From Kitasatospora sp. NA04385 (GTDB lineage Bacteria; Actinomycetota; Actinomycetes; Streptomycetales; Streptomycetaceae): DNA of 64,000 bases. Under the pieces are notes generated by a model. That model was not told where the DNA came from. It saw only the letters and a program-made list of their open reading frames with translations, and made no database searches. Below are positions 53,901 to 62,245 of this stretch, piece after piece. The position numbers were made by a program, and so were the translations under genes. The stretch's first letter is position 1; each line of letters opens with the position of its first letter. The stretch is from positions 3,462,103 to 3,526,102 of the forward strand of contig NZ_CP054919.1 of the NCBI RefSeq assembly GCF_013364235.1, given 5' to 3'.

Positions 53901-53983
53901 GCGCGGTAGACGGCCGTGCGCGAGGTGGTGACGTCGAGCGGGGTCCAGGCGGCGGTCCGCACGCTTCGGTAGTTCGCTGGCAT
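50969..53983 (-). CDS. pPIWI-RE family Argonaute-like protein
   Basis: The 1004-residue protein matches the prokaryotic PIWI-RE group. It has an N-terminal X domain (WTPLDVTTSRTAVYRAISFPE; a beta-rich part with GGHLRFRAMPRG and VWWFSVVLNITLQTVPF) and a MID-like part (ELRTTAALVPTGLAGPRP). The C-terminal RNase-H/PIWI domain reads TILMVDAVNARSHWTWL (~residue 783), RVRTGQSRETPQWWG, and GIASHLWVPQDASGGRVF. Members are thought to bind nucleic-acid guides or R-loops and act with a helicase and a REase against invading DNA. ATG 53983 is preferred; a GTG at 54052 inside the helicase gene is possible. It is the last gene of the operon, with the IS1380 at its stop codon. Confidence 0.82.
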   Translation of the reverse strand: MPANYRSVRTAAWTPLDVTTSRTAVYRAISFPESWRAAVLDLCNAGRAADAEPWRQVPTRPLEAVLQAYAPDILVLPRPYDRPSEERALVSPAPWLLLPDDAPDPLPTPVLTPLLDRWLGELRPEPEHRDLLRDTRAELRAHPPAWAVADWELLRTMPTPGGTAAPQPHQFTLATDWLARRVLALGPYPYEGGHLRFRAMPRGQRDRGAELVSQPLPYEPEPGQGVWWFSVVLNITLQTVPFHPLPRFHLHWSIRRWATRVAPGTGRLRLPWGSDTTVLLRPPVPVLPGVPLSERFAVARLARSYDRQKERFADGWSADGPARLLDGLAISEPFPDADALLADPESWLRRDARAAVVHRNAMGRHEVKVGFMPHQCSQLTEWAEQALPPELRTTAALVPTGLAGPRPLNAPPAAVKKEEREEEEARRCTERRVALVYAISQLAQPTEPGSPGAPADRPLFEARLLWQTADLREAALAALCARLGLKGDGGSFGEDAYEAAEPGVPVVHEWETPELTVRIRCLRPVVRTGERLGVSLVAGLELPENAARSREAIDAAVRVRRDLTARWLQRDRDGEQPGLVLVELSRAEDFAAGADPKFALRLGCARAGFVSQFVATPQKLKGYNSVSNMPHRTSMAWDDGLRQLGARVHPEHGLTEGVPAGARFAAVWMVRKNQTTRARWAAHVPVAVLITPSSSGSGLARVEGWDADADEGAGAWVPYPVLLTRLTRMAEVAAPVPALRDGDARTGRRAGRRADRERQRREAEEWLQRVRASLRSAPTILMVDAVNARSHWTWLQDGRTEPDRIRDGLAPARPLHPDLRLLRVRTGQSRETPQWWGVNTGTGHNGIASHLWVPQDASGGRVFYSTTPKPVQFRTSAVQADKLAPRPITLGKRKGEPTLDTGIPGWMPGLIELAVLGCHPEDGDDPQSLALVAHLHRQPPDYPEALAHPLALHLAGLAQEYVLPTRAEEDQATGLAAQTALDPLDSPDPPVFFDAAADSSVPLP

Positions 53984-54030
53984 GACGGTTCGGTTCCTCT
54001 CCGGGGGCGATCCGATCAGCAGTGATCGGG

Positions 54031-57000
54031 TCAGTGGTGATCGAGTCGGCACAGCGCCTGGTAGAACGGCTGGTAGAGCAGCCGCACAAGCTGAGCGTCG
54101 GCGGGATCGGCCGCACTGCCTTCCGGTCCGGCGCCGCTGAAGTAGGGCTGGAGGACGGAGCCGAGGGCCTGCAGCAGCCCGTCGGGCCGGCCGGGTACGC
54201 GAGGTGCTCTGGGGTCCGTCGGGGCGGTCGCGAGCGAGCGGGCCAGGCGCGGCGCGAATGCGGCGTCAACGAAGACCACCCGCGCAGGTACGCCCCCGCG
54301 CACGAGCCGGCCGATGACCTGCCACATCGTCACCAGCTGGTCCCAGGCAAATGCGCGCTTCTCCCACGGTGGCAGATAGGTGTACACATACCGGCGTCGC
54401 AGTAGCCGACGCCACTCTTGACGGCCTTCGTGGCGCATCGCTTGGCCAGCCTGGTCGAGCGAGGTGGCTCGTGCCACGAGCTCGGAGAAGGTGGCCGGGC
54501 CCTCGCGCTTGTCGTCGCGTTGGATGTCCCTGACGAAGCGGCTCGTCCAGTCATTGATCGCGAAGATGGCGAGGGCGAGGTCGTCAGGGCGCGGGTGCGG
54601 CCGAGCCAAGAACAGGGCGGTGCCGAACGCGGCCTGATGTTCGGAATTGAGGATGTTGTGACCGCGCTCGACGGCGAGCAGGGGGGCGACCAGGACCTCG
54701 GCGCTCGGGTCCTCGGCGAAGCGAGCGAGGTCGCCTCGTCGGAGGGCTGCCGCCGCGCCGCCGTCCTCGGCGAAGCCGGTGCCGTGCAGGGCCTGGGCCA
54801 GGTCAGCGTCGTCGGAGACGAGCACGCGGACCCGGCCATGCCAGCGGTCCTCAGCGTCCATCGCGTCGGCGACCGCGAAGGCCTCCCGATAGCTGCCGAC
54901 GAGCAGCAGCGCGCGTCGGCGGTTGTCGTCGCCGATCTGGGCGAGCTCCTGGTCGAGCGGGGACGCGGTGCCCGGCAGGGCTGGCCGAGCCAGCTTCATG
55001 GCCATGGCGCGCGCCTGCGCAAGCCGGTCCTTCGGCTTGGTGCCGGACAGGCTCATAGGGCGTCCGGCTTGGTCGTAGAGGAAGCGCGTTGCGAAACGGG
55101 TGCGCGCGACTGCCGAGGTCGCCTCGTCGGACGGCACGAGGACGGCGCCGACCGGGGTGAGCACGTGGGCGCGGGTGGACTCGCCGGCCCAGCTGGTGCC
55201 AGACATCAGTACCACGTGCGGCCCAGGCCGGTCCGCGGCCCGGTCGGCACCGAACTCACTGAGCCGCAGCAGCAGTTCGCGTCCGACGCCGGCGCTGCGG
55301 AAGAAGCGCAGTGTGCCGCCGAATCGGCCGACGGCATCGCGTTCCTCCTCGTCAGGGAGGTACTGGTAGCCGAGGACGTTGCCCATGGGGGACTCGGGGA
55401 CGACGGGTGCGTAGTCGAGCGGGGCGCGCCGGGACAGCTCCTTGCCCTGGGTGTCCAGCCGCAGCGCCGCCTCGACCTGCGGCCACAGGAAAGTGAGCCG
55501 GTCCAGTCGCTGGTGCAGGGCGCTGAGCAGCAGCACGAAGCCGACCTTGCGGGAGGTGAGGTCCCACCACTCCGCGGGACGGTCCGGCACAGCCGCGCCT
55601 TGGTGGACGGCCGAAAGCATCCGGCCGACCAGCTCGTCCAGCCGCTGCCGGGTGCGGGTCGCGGACAGGCCGTGCAGCAGGTCGCCGGCGGTGTCGACCA
55701 GGGCGTCGGTGAGGGTTCCGTACGGGCCCTGCTCGCCGAAGGGGTCGTCGCGGAAGACATCGAGGGCGTCGGTCAGCTCCTTGCGGACCGGGTCGACCGG
55801 GGGCTCGGTCGGGTCCGTACCGTTGGGGTCCTCATCGTCGTCATAGCCCTCGAAGAGGTACGTCTCAGGGAGCTGCGGGTCCGGTCCGTCGGTGGCGAAC
55901 CATTCGTCGAGCAGCTTCTGCTGCAGCGTCCAGGGGCTGAAGTACTCGGTCTCTACCCACTCCTGGACATCGGCCTCGGCGATCAGCTGACGGCACAGCG
56001 GGTCGACGGCGACGGTGACCCCGCCGAGCGCGGTGTTCCACTGGCGCACCTGCCGGTCCGTCAGCGGCAGCCGTGCCTGCCGGCACAGCTCCTCGATCTT
56101 GTGGGTGTGCAGCCGGTCGAGCCAGGACTCCAGGTTCGGCTGGACGAGCGTTGCTGACGGGGCGAAGAGCTGGTCCAGACGCATCTGCACGCTGTCGGCC
56201 TCGTCGACGAAGACGATGTCGCTGAGCAGGCAGGCCAGCTCGGCCTGGCGCAGCCGTTCGTCGTTGAGGTGCGCGGCCACCGGGCTCTGGACGAGGCTGG
56301 CCGGGTTCGCGACCCAGATCAAGGTCTCCACCTGCCGACGAGCCGTCCCGTGGCGCGGACAGTGCGCCCAGATCGGGCAGCCACGCGGCGGGCCGAGGGG
56401 TTCGTCCTCACCTCTGGGGGTTGCCCGGCCGGGACGGGCGGCAGCGTCGGCGCTGGCGCGGCGCAGCGCAGCCAGCGGATCGGCGGGCCGGTCGCTATCG
56501 TTCGCCTCGTCCGTCTGGGGGACCAGCCCGACACACGGGGCGTCGGCGTAGCGCAGCGGCGTCTCGGTCTCGGCGCCGCGCAGCCCGCTGACCACGCACA
56601 CGGTGCTCAGGTCGTCGAAGGCACGGTCGTCGTGGTCGAGGAGGTTGTCCAGGCCGCGGGAGACCAGACGACGGTGCAACCGCTGCACATGGGTCTCCCG
56701 CGTGCTGGAGCCGAGCAGTGGGACGGCGTCCAGGCCCAGCCCGGCGAAGACCTCGCACAGCCGCAGTTGCTCGGCCACGTCTCCCACGACGAGCGTGGTC
56801 CGCAGCGGGACCGGGCGCCGCTGTGCCGCCCAGACCGCGACAAGGGTCATCAGCGTGCTCTTGCCGGCCCCGACCATGCCAACCAAGTGCAGCATGCCGG
56901 ACAAGGTGAGCTCGTCGCGGATGCCGAAGCCCTGGCCGTCGGGGTCGCGCGGCGCGAAGCGCACCTCGGCCAGCCGCTGCTCCCAGTACCCGCGGCCGAC

Positions 57001-57669
57001 ACCAGCCTCCTTCTCCTGCTGGTCCATCCACTGTGCGGTGGCCAGCAGTTCGCTCCGGCGCAGGACTAGCGGCCGGCCGCTGCCGCGCCGCCCCACGGCC
57101 AGGTCGTGTCCGGCGGGCCGGTCGAAGACCAGCTCCTGCGGAATGGTGACCGACGCCGTCCGGCGGTTCTCTCGGAAGCTGTTCACGCCGGCCGGAGCCA
57201 GTCGCAGCGGTCGCCGCACGAAGGCGGGCCGCTGCGAGAGCGCCCGGTCGTACGCCCGGAGCCGGCCGGGGGCAACGACAGGGAGCACAGGACGCGGCGG
57301 CTGGCCGGTCCCCGGCGCGGGGACATCGTAGGCCCGGACGTGCGCCGGCAGCTCCCGGTAGGCCTCTAGGCGCTGCCGCCAGGCGTGGCTGCGTCGCAGC
57401 TTCCACAGCAGGTACCGGGCGGCGTCGAGCATGGTCTCGTCCGCCTCGGTGAGCACCAGGCCAGCGGCCCGGGCGAACGGATAACCGCCGAACAGGGTGT
57501 AGGCGCCCTCGGCCGCCTCATGCGGCGCAAGCCGCTCCAGGAGCCGCAGGCCCAACTCGGTCTGGCACACCTGGACGGGCTTCGTGCCATCGGCCGCGCC
57601 GACCAGCCCGGCCCAGCCGGGCGTCAGTTCCCTGACCACGTCCTTGCACCAGCTGACCTCGTCACGCAT
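54031..57669 (-). CDS. DinG-like SF2 helicase of the pPIWI-RE system
   Basis: The 1212-residue helicase has Walker A GMVGAGKSTLMTLVAV (~residue 270), DEAD-like box IVFVDEADSVQMRL (~488), the motif HVVLMSGTSWAGES, and C-terminal motif VI VIGRLVRGGVPARVVFVD (~1119). A GCPIWAHCPRHG cysteine pair before the DEAD box recalls the iron-sulfur insert of DinG/XPD, though four Cys are not clearly present. It would unwind DNA or DNA-RNA hybrids for the pPIWI-RE protein. It overlaps the REase gene by 8 bp and lies 47 bp before the pPIWI-RE start. Confidence 0.83.
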   Translation of the reverse strand: MRDEVSWCKDVVRELTPGWAGLVGAADGTKPVQVCQTELGLRLLERLAPHEAAEGAYTLFGGYPFARAAGLVLTEADETMLDAARYLLWKLRRSHAWRQRLEAYRELPAHVRAYDVPAPGTGQPPRPVLPVVAPGRLRAYDRALSQRPAFVRRPLRLAPAGVNSFRENRRTASVTIPQELVFDRPAGHDLAVGRRGSGRPLVLRRSELLATAQWMDQQEKEAGVGRGYWEQRLAEVRFAPRDPDGQGFGIRDELTLSGMLHLVGMVGAGKSTLMTLVAVWAAQRRPVPLRTTLVVGDVAEQLRLCEVFAGLGLDAVPLLGSSTRETHVQRLHRRLVSRGLDNLLDHDDRAFDDLSTVCVVSGLRGAETETPLRYADAPCVGLVPQTDEANDSDRPADPLAALRRASADAAARPGRATPRGEDEPLGPPRGCPIWAHCPRHGTARRQVETLIWVANPASLVQSPVAAHLNDERLRQAELACLLSDIVFVDEADSVQMRLDQLFAPSATLVQPNLESWLDRLHTHKIEELCRQARLPLTDRQVRQWNTALGGVTVAVDPLCRQLIAEADVQEWVETEYFSPWTLQQKLLDEWFATDGPDPQLPETYLFEGYDDDEDPNGTDPTEPPVDPVRKELTDALDVFRDDPFGEQGPYGTLTDALVDTAGDLLHGLSATRTRQRLDELVGRMLSAVHQGAAVPDRPAEWWDLTSRKVGFVLLLSALHQRLDRLTFLWPQVEAALRLDTQGKELSRRAPLDYAPVVPESPMGNVLGYQYLPDEEERDAVGRFGGTLRFFRSAGVGRELLLRLSEFGADRAADRPGPHVVLMSGTSWAGESTRAHVLTPVGAVLVPSDEATSAVARTRFATRFLYDQAGRPMSLSGTKPKDRLAQARAMAMKLARPALPGTASPLDQELAQIGDDNRRRALLLVGSYREAFAVADAMDAEDRWHGRVRVLVSDDADLAQALHGTGFAEDGGAAAALRRGDLARFAEDPSAEVLVAPLLAVERGHNILNSEHQAAFGTALFLARPHPRPDDLALAIFAINDWTSRFVRDIQRDDKREGPATFSELVARATSLDQAGQAMRHEGRQEWRRLLRRRYVYTYLPPWEKRAFAWDQLVTMWQVIGRLVRGGVPARVVFVDAAFAPRLARSLATAPTDPRAPRVPGRPDGLLQALGSVLQPYFSGAGPEGSAADPADAQLVRLLYQPFYQALCRLDHH

Positions 57670-58825
57670 GGCCCACCCCCCTCAGCCCGCGCAGGCGCTG
57701 CGCCGCGCGGTCGATCAGTACCCGGTCAGGCACCAGCACGACGTCCTCGTGCGCGGCGGGACGCCCGCGCTCGAACGCGGCCAGGTAATTCCGGCGTGCG
57801 GCGACCCGGTGCTTCGGGACGACCCAGAATGCCTCGTCGTACGGCGGGGTCCGCGGCACCGGTTTTGCGGACTGGCCGAGGAAGTAGGGGTTGGCCCGGT
57901 CCTTCACGTCCAGCGCCCAGCGCCACCCGTCGGGAAAGGTGACCAGCAAGTCGTAGGCGTCGTAGCCGGGCCACATGAGGACGTCCAGCCCCATCGCCCG
58001 GAGCTCCGTCTCCAGCTCCGTCTCCGCGCGCCCGGGGCCGGTCACGAATTGCCGCAGCGGCCGCTCCAGCTGGCGGACGGACTCGGTGGGGGCCACGTCT
58101 GGGACCGGGCGCGGCGTCGGAGCCCCCAGTCGGCGGCACTGGTCGCGTTCGCACCACCATTCGTCGCGGCCCACCGGCACGAGCAGCGTGTGGCAGCGAG
58201 AGCAGGTCCAGTAGCGACCGTCCCGACGCCAGGAGAGCGGCGCTGGCTGGTAGATCAACTTGACGAGCTCGTGGACCGGCGCCAGCACCTGGTCTCCCAG
58301 AACACCCCACAGCTGCGCATTGGTCAGTACCGGCCTGCGGACCAGCAGACCGCGGAAGCTCCGGTAGGAGTCCTCCTCCCCGGCGCTCCGGCACAGGTCG
58401 AGGGCGATGCCGATCACCAGGTTGTCCCGGTGCCGTGCGGCAGGGTCTCCGCTCCGCTCGGCCCACTCGTGGCACAGCTCGGTGGGGCGACCCCAGAGGT
58501 CGTCCAGCAGGCGGTCGCCCGGTCCGACCACCTCCGGCGGCAATCGAAGCGGCCAGTCCTCCAGTGACATCGTCCGACATCGGGTGACGAGCTCACCCAG
58601 GGACACGGGGGGCGGTTCGCCGTGCAGCAGAAAGGCGGTGGCGGTGCGGTCGAGCGCCTGCTGGGCTGCAGCCGGGTAAGGGAGGGTGAACTCGAGAAGG
58701 CCATTCTGCTGCTCCAGGAGGCAGAGCGCTTGGGCGAGCGTGCGCAGAAGCGGCACACCGTCGTACGCGGACCAGGCCGCGAGGGCAGCCCAGTCGGGGG
58801 GCGGAATGTCGGCGTGTCGGTTCAT
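57662..58825 (-). CDS. REase associated with pPIWI-RE (zinc ribbon plus PD-(D/E)XK)
   Basis: The 387-residue protein has an N-terminal helical Y-type domain, a zinc ribbon (CSRCHTLLVPVGRDEWWCERD, then QC; ~residues 205-230) and a C-terminal PD-(D/E)XK nuclease (YDAYDLLVTFPDGWRWALD, then VKD near residue 304). The third member of the conserved pPIWI-RE, helicase and REase trio has this layout. Start ATG 58825 overlaps the previous stop (TGATG), so it is translationally coupled; a longer upstream frame overlaps the neighbour. It is probably the effector nuclease. Confidence 0.82.
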   Translation of the reverse strand: MNRHADIPPPDWAALAAWSAYDGVPLLRTLAQALCLLEQQNGLLEFTLPYPAAAQQALDRTATAFLLHGEPPPVSLGELVTRCRTMSLEDWPLRLPPEVVGPGDRLLDDLWGRPTELCHEWAERSGDPAARHRDNLVIGIALDLCRSAGEEDSYRSFRGLLVRRPVLTNAQLWGVLGDQVLAPVHELVKLIYQPAPLSWRRDGRYWTCSRCHTLLVPVGRDEWWCERDQCRRLGAPTPRPVPDVAPTESVRQLERPLRQFVTGPGRAETELETELRAMGLDVLMWPGYDAYDLLVTFPDGWRWALDVKDRANPYFLGQSAKPVPRTPPYDEAFWVVPKHRVAARRNYLAAFERGRPAAHEDVVLVPDRVLIDRAAQRLRGLRGVGHA

Positions 58826-60621
58826 CAGCCAGTCCCCTCGGGCGGAGCCGAGTTGCCCGCGCTGCGCGCGAGACCGGTAGCGCACCAACGCCGCGCCTCG
58901 CACTCGGCGCAGTCATAGCCCTCCCGCGGGGCCTCCGGATATTCCCGGGCGCGGGCCCAGGGCTCGGTGTACGCGGCGAGTGCGGTGCGGGCCCGCTCGA
59001 CCGTCGCGGGGTCGTCCGGCGCGAACTCCTCCTCGGCGACGCCGTCCGGACGCAGCAATTCGAGCTCGACCCGGGAGCGCCTGATCTCCCCGCCCAGCGC
59101 GCCGGATCGGACAAGCAGCACCGCCAACGCCAACTGGGGATACCTCTCCAGCGGGTCCGCACCACGGTACAGTCCGCGTACCGAGGTCTTGGTCTCGCGT
59201 ACGACGACGCCGCCCCGCTCGGTGTGGACCAGGTCGCACGAGGCAACCACGACCACATCCGCCACCGGATCCAGGACTGTGACCTGTCGCTGGGGTGTGC
59301 AGTCCTCGTCGGTACCGATCCGGTCGAGAGGGCAGTTTCCGCGATGACGGCGGATCATGTCGAGTGCGAGCCCGGTCTCCTCCGCGGCGAGTCCGGGCAG
59401 CCGGTCGGGCAGGGCCACCCGCCGACACGGCACCCGGTCCGGATCTGCGTGCCGCGCGTTCAGCCAAGCGTCGACGGCGCGGCCGCGCCGGATGGCCAGG
59501 TTCTCAGAGTTCTCGGGCGCGGTCTCCCGCAGCTTGAGGACCCGCGTCAGGTGATAGCGGGCAGGGCAATCGTGGAAGGCGCGCAGGTCGGCCATGGACA
59601 CCGTGCGCCGCTTCCGCGCCGGGCGGGCCGCTGGGACCCCGAGAAGCCCCGATGCCCGCGGGAGCATCGGGCACCCAGCGATGTGGACGCAGTCGGCACA
59701 GCCAGGGTTCGCCCGGCGCTCGCGTCCGTCGAGAGCGACGGCTATCCGGGGGCCGACGTGCTCGGCGAAGAGCCGGCGTACCTCCGCCGCGCTCCAGTCG
59801 GCGGCGATGAGGCCGCTCTCCTCGTCGCGCAGCACGGCTAGAGCGCCGTCGCCAAGTCCGATACCCAGTACGCGGACCCGCTGAGGAGCCGGCTCGTGGG
59901 GATCGGGCTTCCAGCGGGCGTCGTACGGGTACGTCTCCGTCGGCGCGCCGAAGACGAGCACAGCCGCAGCGGCAACTAGCTCGGACAGCGGCCGGGTCGC
60001 GGGCGCGCGGGTGAGGGACGGGATCCACAGCTCGCGTTCCGACCCGTCCGTGGTCGCGTACCTGCGCCCCCAGGCACGGCGCTCGTACTGGTCGACGCCC
60101 CGCGTATCGACTCGACGTTCGCCCGCGTCGTCCTTCACCTGCCGAATCGCCACCCACTCGGCGCGGACCGGGAGAATCCGGTACAGCCCTGCGGCCTCGC
60201 GACGGCACTGCTCGCGCCCGGCGGCGTCGAGGTACGCTCCGGCTGCCTCCCGGGCCCAGGCGGCGTGCCCGGGCAGGCATGAGGCGAAGTGCCGGGGGTC
60301 CTCACAGGCGGCCGCAAGGGTGACCCCCCGGAACTCGACCGCGTCCACCACCCGCTCCCAGGGGCGGAACACGTAGGTCTCGGCCGGTGATTTCCGAGAC
60401 CGACCGGACTCCTCCCGCAGCAGCGGGCGAGCGCGCAGGGCTGTTCGGGCGGGGCAGCCGAATGGATCGTCCCGTAGCGCCGGGATGCCTAGGCGAACGA
60501 GACCGGGATCCCCGATGACCCCAGGTGGGGTGGTCCAGCGAAGCACGACGGGCTCCTGGGTGACGGTTTCACTGACGACACGAGAATGGGCCATGCTGTG
60601 AACGGGGGCAACAATACGCAT
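58825..60621 (-). CDS. Cas4/RecB-like PD-(D/E)XK nuclease with Cys clusters
   Basis: In the 598-residue protein, the C-terminal half has the Cas4-like order: first Cys in FHDCPARYHL (~350), RRGRAVDAWL, Asp in VVASCDLVH, E-T-K in VVRETKTSVRG (~474), YPQLALA, and a final Cys trio C-x2-C-x5-C in DCAECEARRWC (~569). Four Cys of this spacing bind iron-sulfur in Cas4/AddB. The N-terminal half has another trio, CADCVHIAGC. It leads the pPIWI-RE operon and diverges from the kinase. ATG 60594 is an alternative start. The role may be end processing or guide/target DNA preparation. Confidence 0.75.
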   Translation of the reverse strand: MRIVAPVHSMAHSRVVSETVTQEPVVLRWTTPPGVIGDPGLVRLGIPALRDDPFGCPARTALRARPLLREESGRSRKSPAETYVFRPWERVVDAVEFRGVTLAAACEDPRHFASCLPGHAAWAREAAGAYLDAAGREQCRREAAGLYRILPVRAEWVAIRQVKDDAGERRVDTRGVDQYERRAWGRRYATTDGSERELWIPSLTRAPATRPLSELVAAAAVLVFGAPTETYPYDARWKPDPHEPAPQRVRVLGIGLGDGALAVLRDEESGLIAADWSAAEVRRLFAEHVGPRIAVALDGRERRANPGCADCVHIAGCPMLPRASGLLGVPAARPARKRRTVSMADLRAFHDCPARYHLTRVLKLRETAPENSENLAIRRGRAVDAWLNARHADPDRVPCRRVALPDRLPGLAAEETGLALDMIRRHRGNCPLDRIGTDEDCTPQRQVTVLDPVADVVVVASCDLVHTERGGVVVRETKTSVRGLYRGADPLERYPQLALAVLLVRSGALGGEIRRSRVELELLRPDGVAEEEFAPDDPATVERARTALAAYTEPWARAREYPEAPREGYDCAECEARRWCATGLARSAGNSAPPEGTG

Positions 60622-60709
60622 CTGACGGGGCGTGAGGCACTATCCTCTCCGCTTGAGGTGTCATCAGGTGGCATGGCCGCACCGGAACGTAGAGTGGAGG
60701 AGATCAGGC

Positions 60710-62221
60710 GTGGAGCCGCGGTGGCCCGATTCATCGGCCAGGCGACGGGTGGTTGACAACCGGTTCGAGCTGATGGGAGGGGAATCCAGCGGAGGAATGG
60801 GCGTCGTCTGCAAGGCTATTGACCTTGAGTCAGGGAAGCCGGTGGCAGTCAAGTTCCTGGCCCCGTGGGATCCACACGCGGGTGATGGCGCGCGCGTCAG
60901 ACCGTGGACCTCAACCGATCTGAAGCGTTTCCACCGTGAGTGCGACATTCAGCGCGAGCTGAGCGGTCAGGGCGTTCCTGGCTACGTTCACAGCCGGCTG
61001 ACCGGGGCCCGCCCCTATCTGGTCACCGAATACGTGGACGGCCTCGACCTGCGGGCTCTGCTCACCCAGAGGCGCCCGGGTCGGGCCGACGCCGCCGCGA
61101 TCACCGTGCAGCTGCTGCGCATCCTCGGCCGGGTCCACTCGCGCGGCGTCATCCACCGGGACGTCAAGCCGAGTAATATCATGATCGCCAAGGATGGGCG
61201 CCTCTTCCTGGTGGACTTCGGCATCTCCCTGCCGATGGATCCGCAGGCCACCCGACACACGGTCGGCAGGACACCCGGGAGCCTCGGCTTCATGGCCCCG
61301 GAGATCCTCCAGGGTGAGCGCAGCCCCGGCCCGCCGGCCGATCTCTACGGCGCAGGCTGCACGATCTTCCTACTCTTCGCCGCGCGTCCGGTCTTCGAGT
61401 ACGGCGGGAACGAATTCCAGGTGGAGTACCACCATCGGCTCACACCGGCACCGAGGCTCTCCACGGTGATCGGGGACGTGTCCGAGGCGATGGACGAGAC
61501 CGTCGCCGGCCTGCTCGCGAAGTCCCCCAGCGAGCGCCCGACACCAGAGGTGGCCGAACGCCCGTTCCTCGACATGCTGCCCAGGCCCGGCTCACGCGGA
61601 AACCCGGGCGAGCAGTACGACCCCAAGCGGCCCTTCCTCGAAGGCACCGCAAGCGCGCCGTCTGCCCCCGCACGAGGCGGACCTACGCGTCGGCCCGTGG
61701 TGCGACGGTCGCCGACGAGCGGCCCGAGCCGAGATGCGCTGCGGTCCCTGTGCCTTGGCGCGTCTGAGGAACTCCGGGACGCGGGGCCAGGCGACTGCGC
61801 GCGCCGGCTGGTAGACGTGCTGCCTGTGGTGCGGAGGCGGTGGACCGATGCGGACGGCGACGTCCTGAGCGCGCTGCTGCTCTGCGCCGAAGCCGCGCGA
61901 GCCGAGGGGGACTGGGTCTCGGCGGGGTCCAGGTTCCGGGCCGTCGCCCGACAGCTCCGGGGAGTAGGCCCCGGCTCGCCTTCGTACGGCTCGCAGGTGC
62001 GGGCACGCCTCGGGGCGGTCGAGAGCCAGCTCAACGAGGACCGGATCCCGGAGGAAGCGCCCCCAGACTGGTGCGGCATCGCCTGCGAGGTACTGGAACT
62101 CGGACAGGACGCGCGTCCCGACCTCGTTGCGCTCTGCCGCGAGGTCGGCGAGGAACTGCTCGCTTGCGGCAGCTCCACAGAGGTGGCCGAGCTCTGCGAA
62201 CGGCTGGCCGGATCGGCATAG
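60710..62221 (+). CDS. Soluble Ser/Thr protein kinase of the defence island
   Basis: The 503-residue protein has a kinase domain at residues ~15-270: MGGESSGGMGVVCKA, Lys in PVAVKFLAPW, HRDVKPSNIMI (~149), DFGISLP (~169) and FMAPEIL. A linker and a helical TPR-like C-terminal region follow (residues ~340-500). No transmembrane segment is seen, unlike the chromosomal kinase at 4.1 kb. GTG 60710 is chosen for its AGGAG site 7 bp upstream. It is divergent from the pPIWI-RE operon (88 bp between starts) and converges on an N6-methylase, recalling the kinase and methylase pair of Pgl systems. Confidence 0.87.
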   Translation: MEPRWPDSSARRRVVDNRFELMGGESSGGMGVVCKAIDLESGKPVAVKFLAPWDPHAGDGARVRPWTSTDLKRFHRECDIQRELSGQGVPGYVHSRLTGARPYLVTEYVDGLDLRALLTQRRPGRADAAAITVQLLRILGRVHSRGVIHRDVKPSNIMIAKDGRLFLVDFGISLPMDPQATRHTVGRTPGSLGFMAPEILQGERSPGPPADLYGAGCTIFLLFAARPVFEYGGNEFQVEYHHRLTPAPRLSTVIGDVSEAMDETVAGLLAKSPSERPTPEVAERPFLDMLPRPGSRGNPGEQYDPKRPFLEGTASAPSAPARGGPTRRPVVRRSPTSGPSRDALRSLCLGASEELRDAGPGDCARRLVDVLPVVRRRWTDADGDVLSALLLCAEAARAEGDWVSAGSRFRAVARQLRGVGPGSPSYGSQVRARLGAVESQLNEDRIPEEAPPDWCGIACEVLELGQDARPDLVALCREVGEELLACGSSTEVAELCERLAGSA

Positions 62222-62245
62222 GTTCGACCGGTCTGCTCGCCCAGC

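Noticed and set aside
60710..62221. PglW kinase of a Pgl/BREX system
   Set aside because: PglW is far larger and no PglY or PglZ is seen in the window; the kinase is short and its partners differ.
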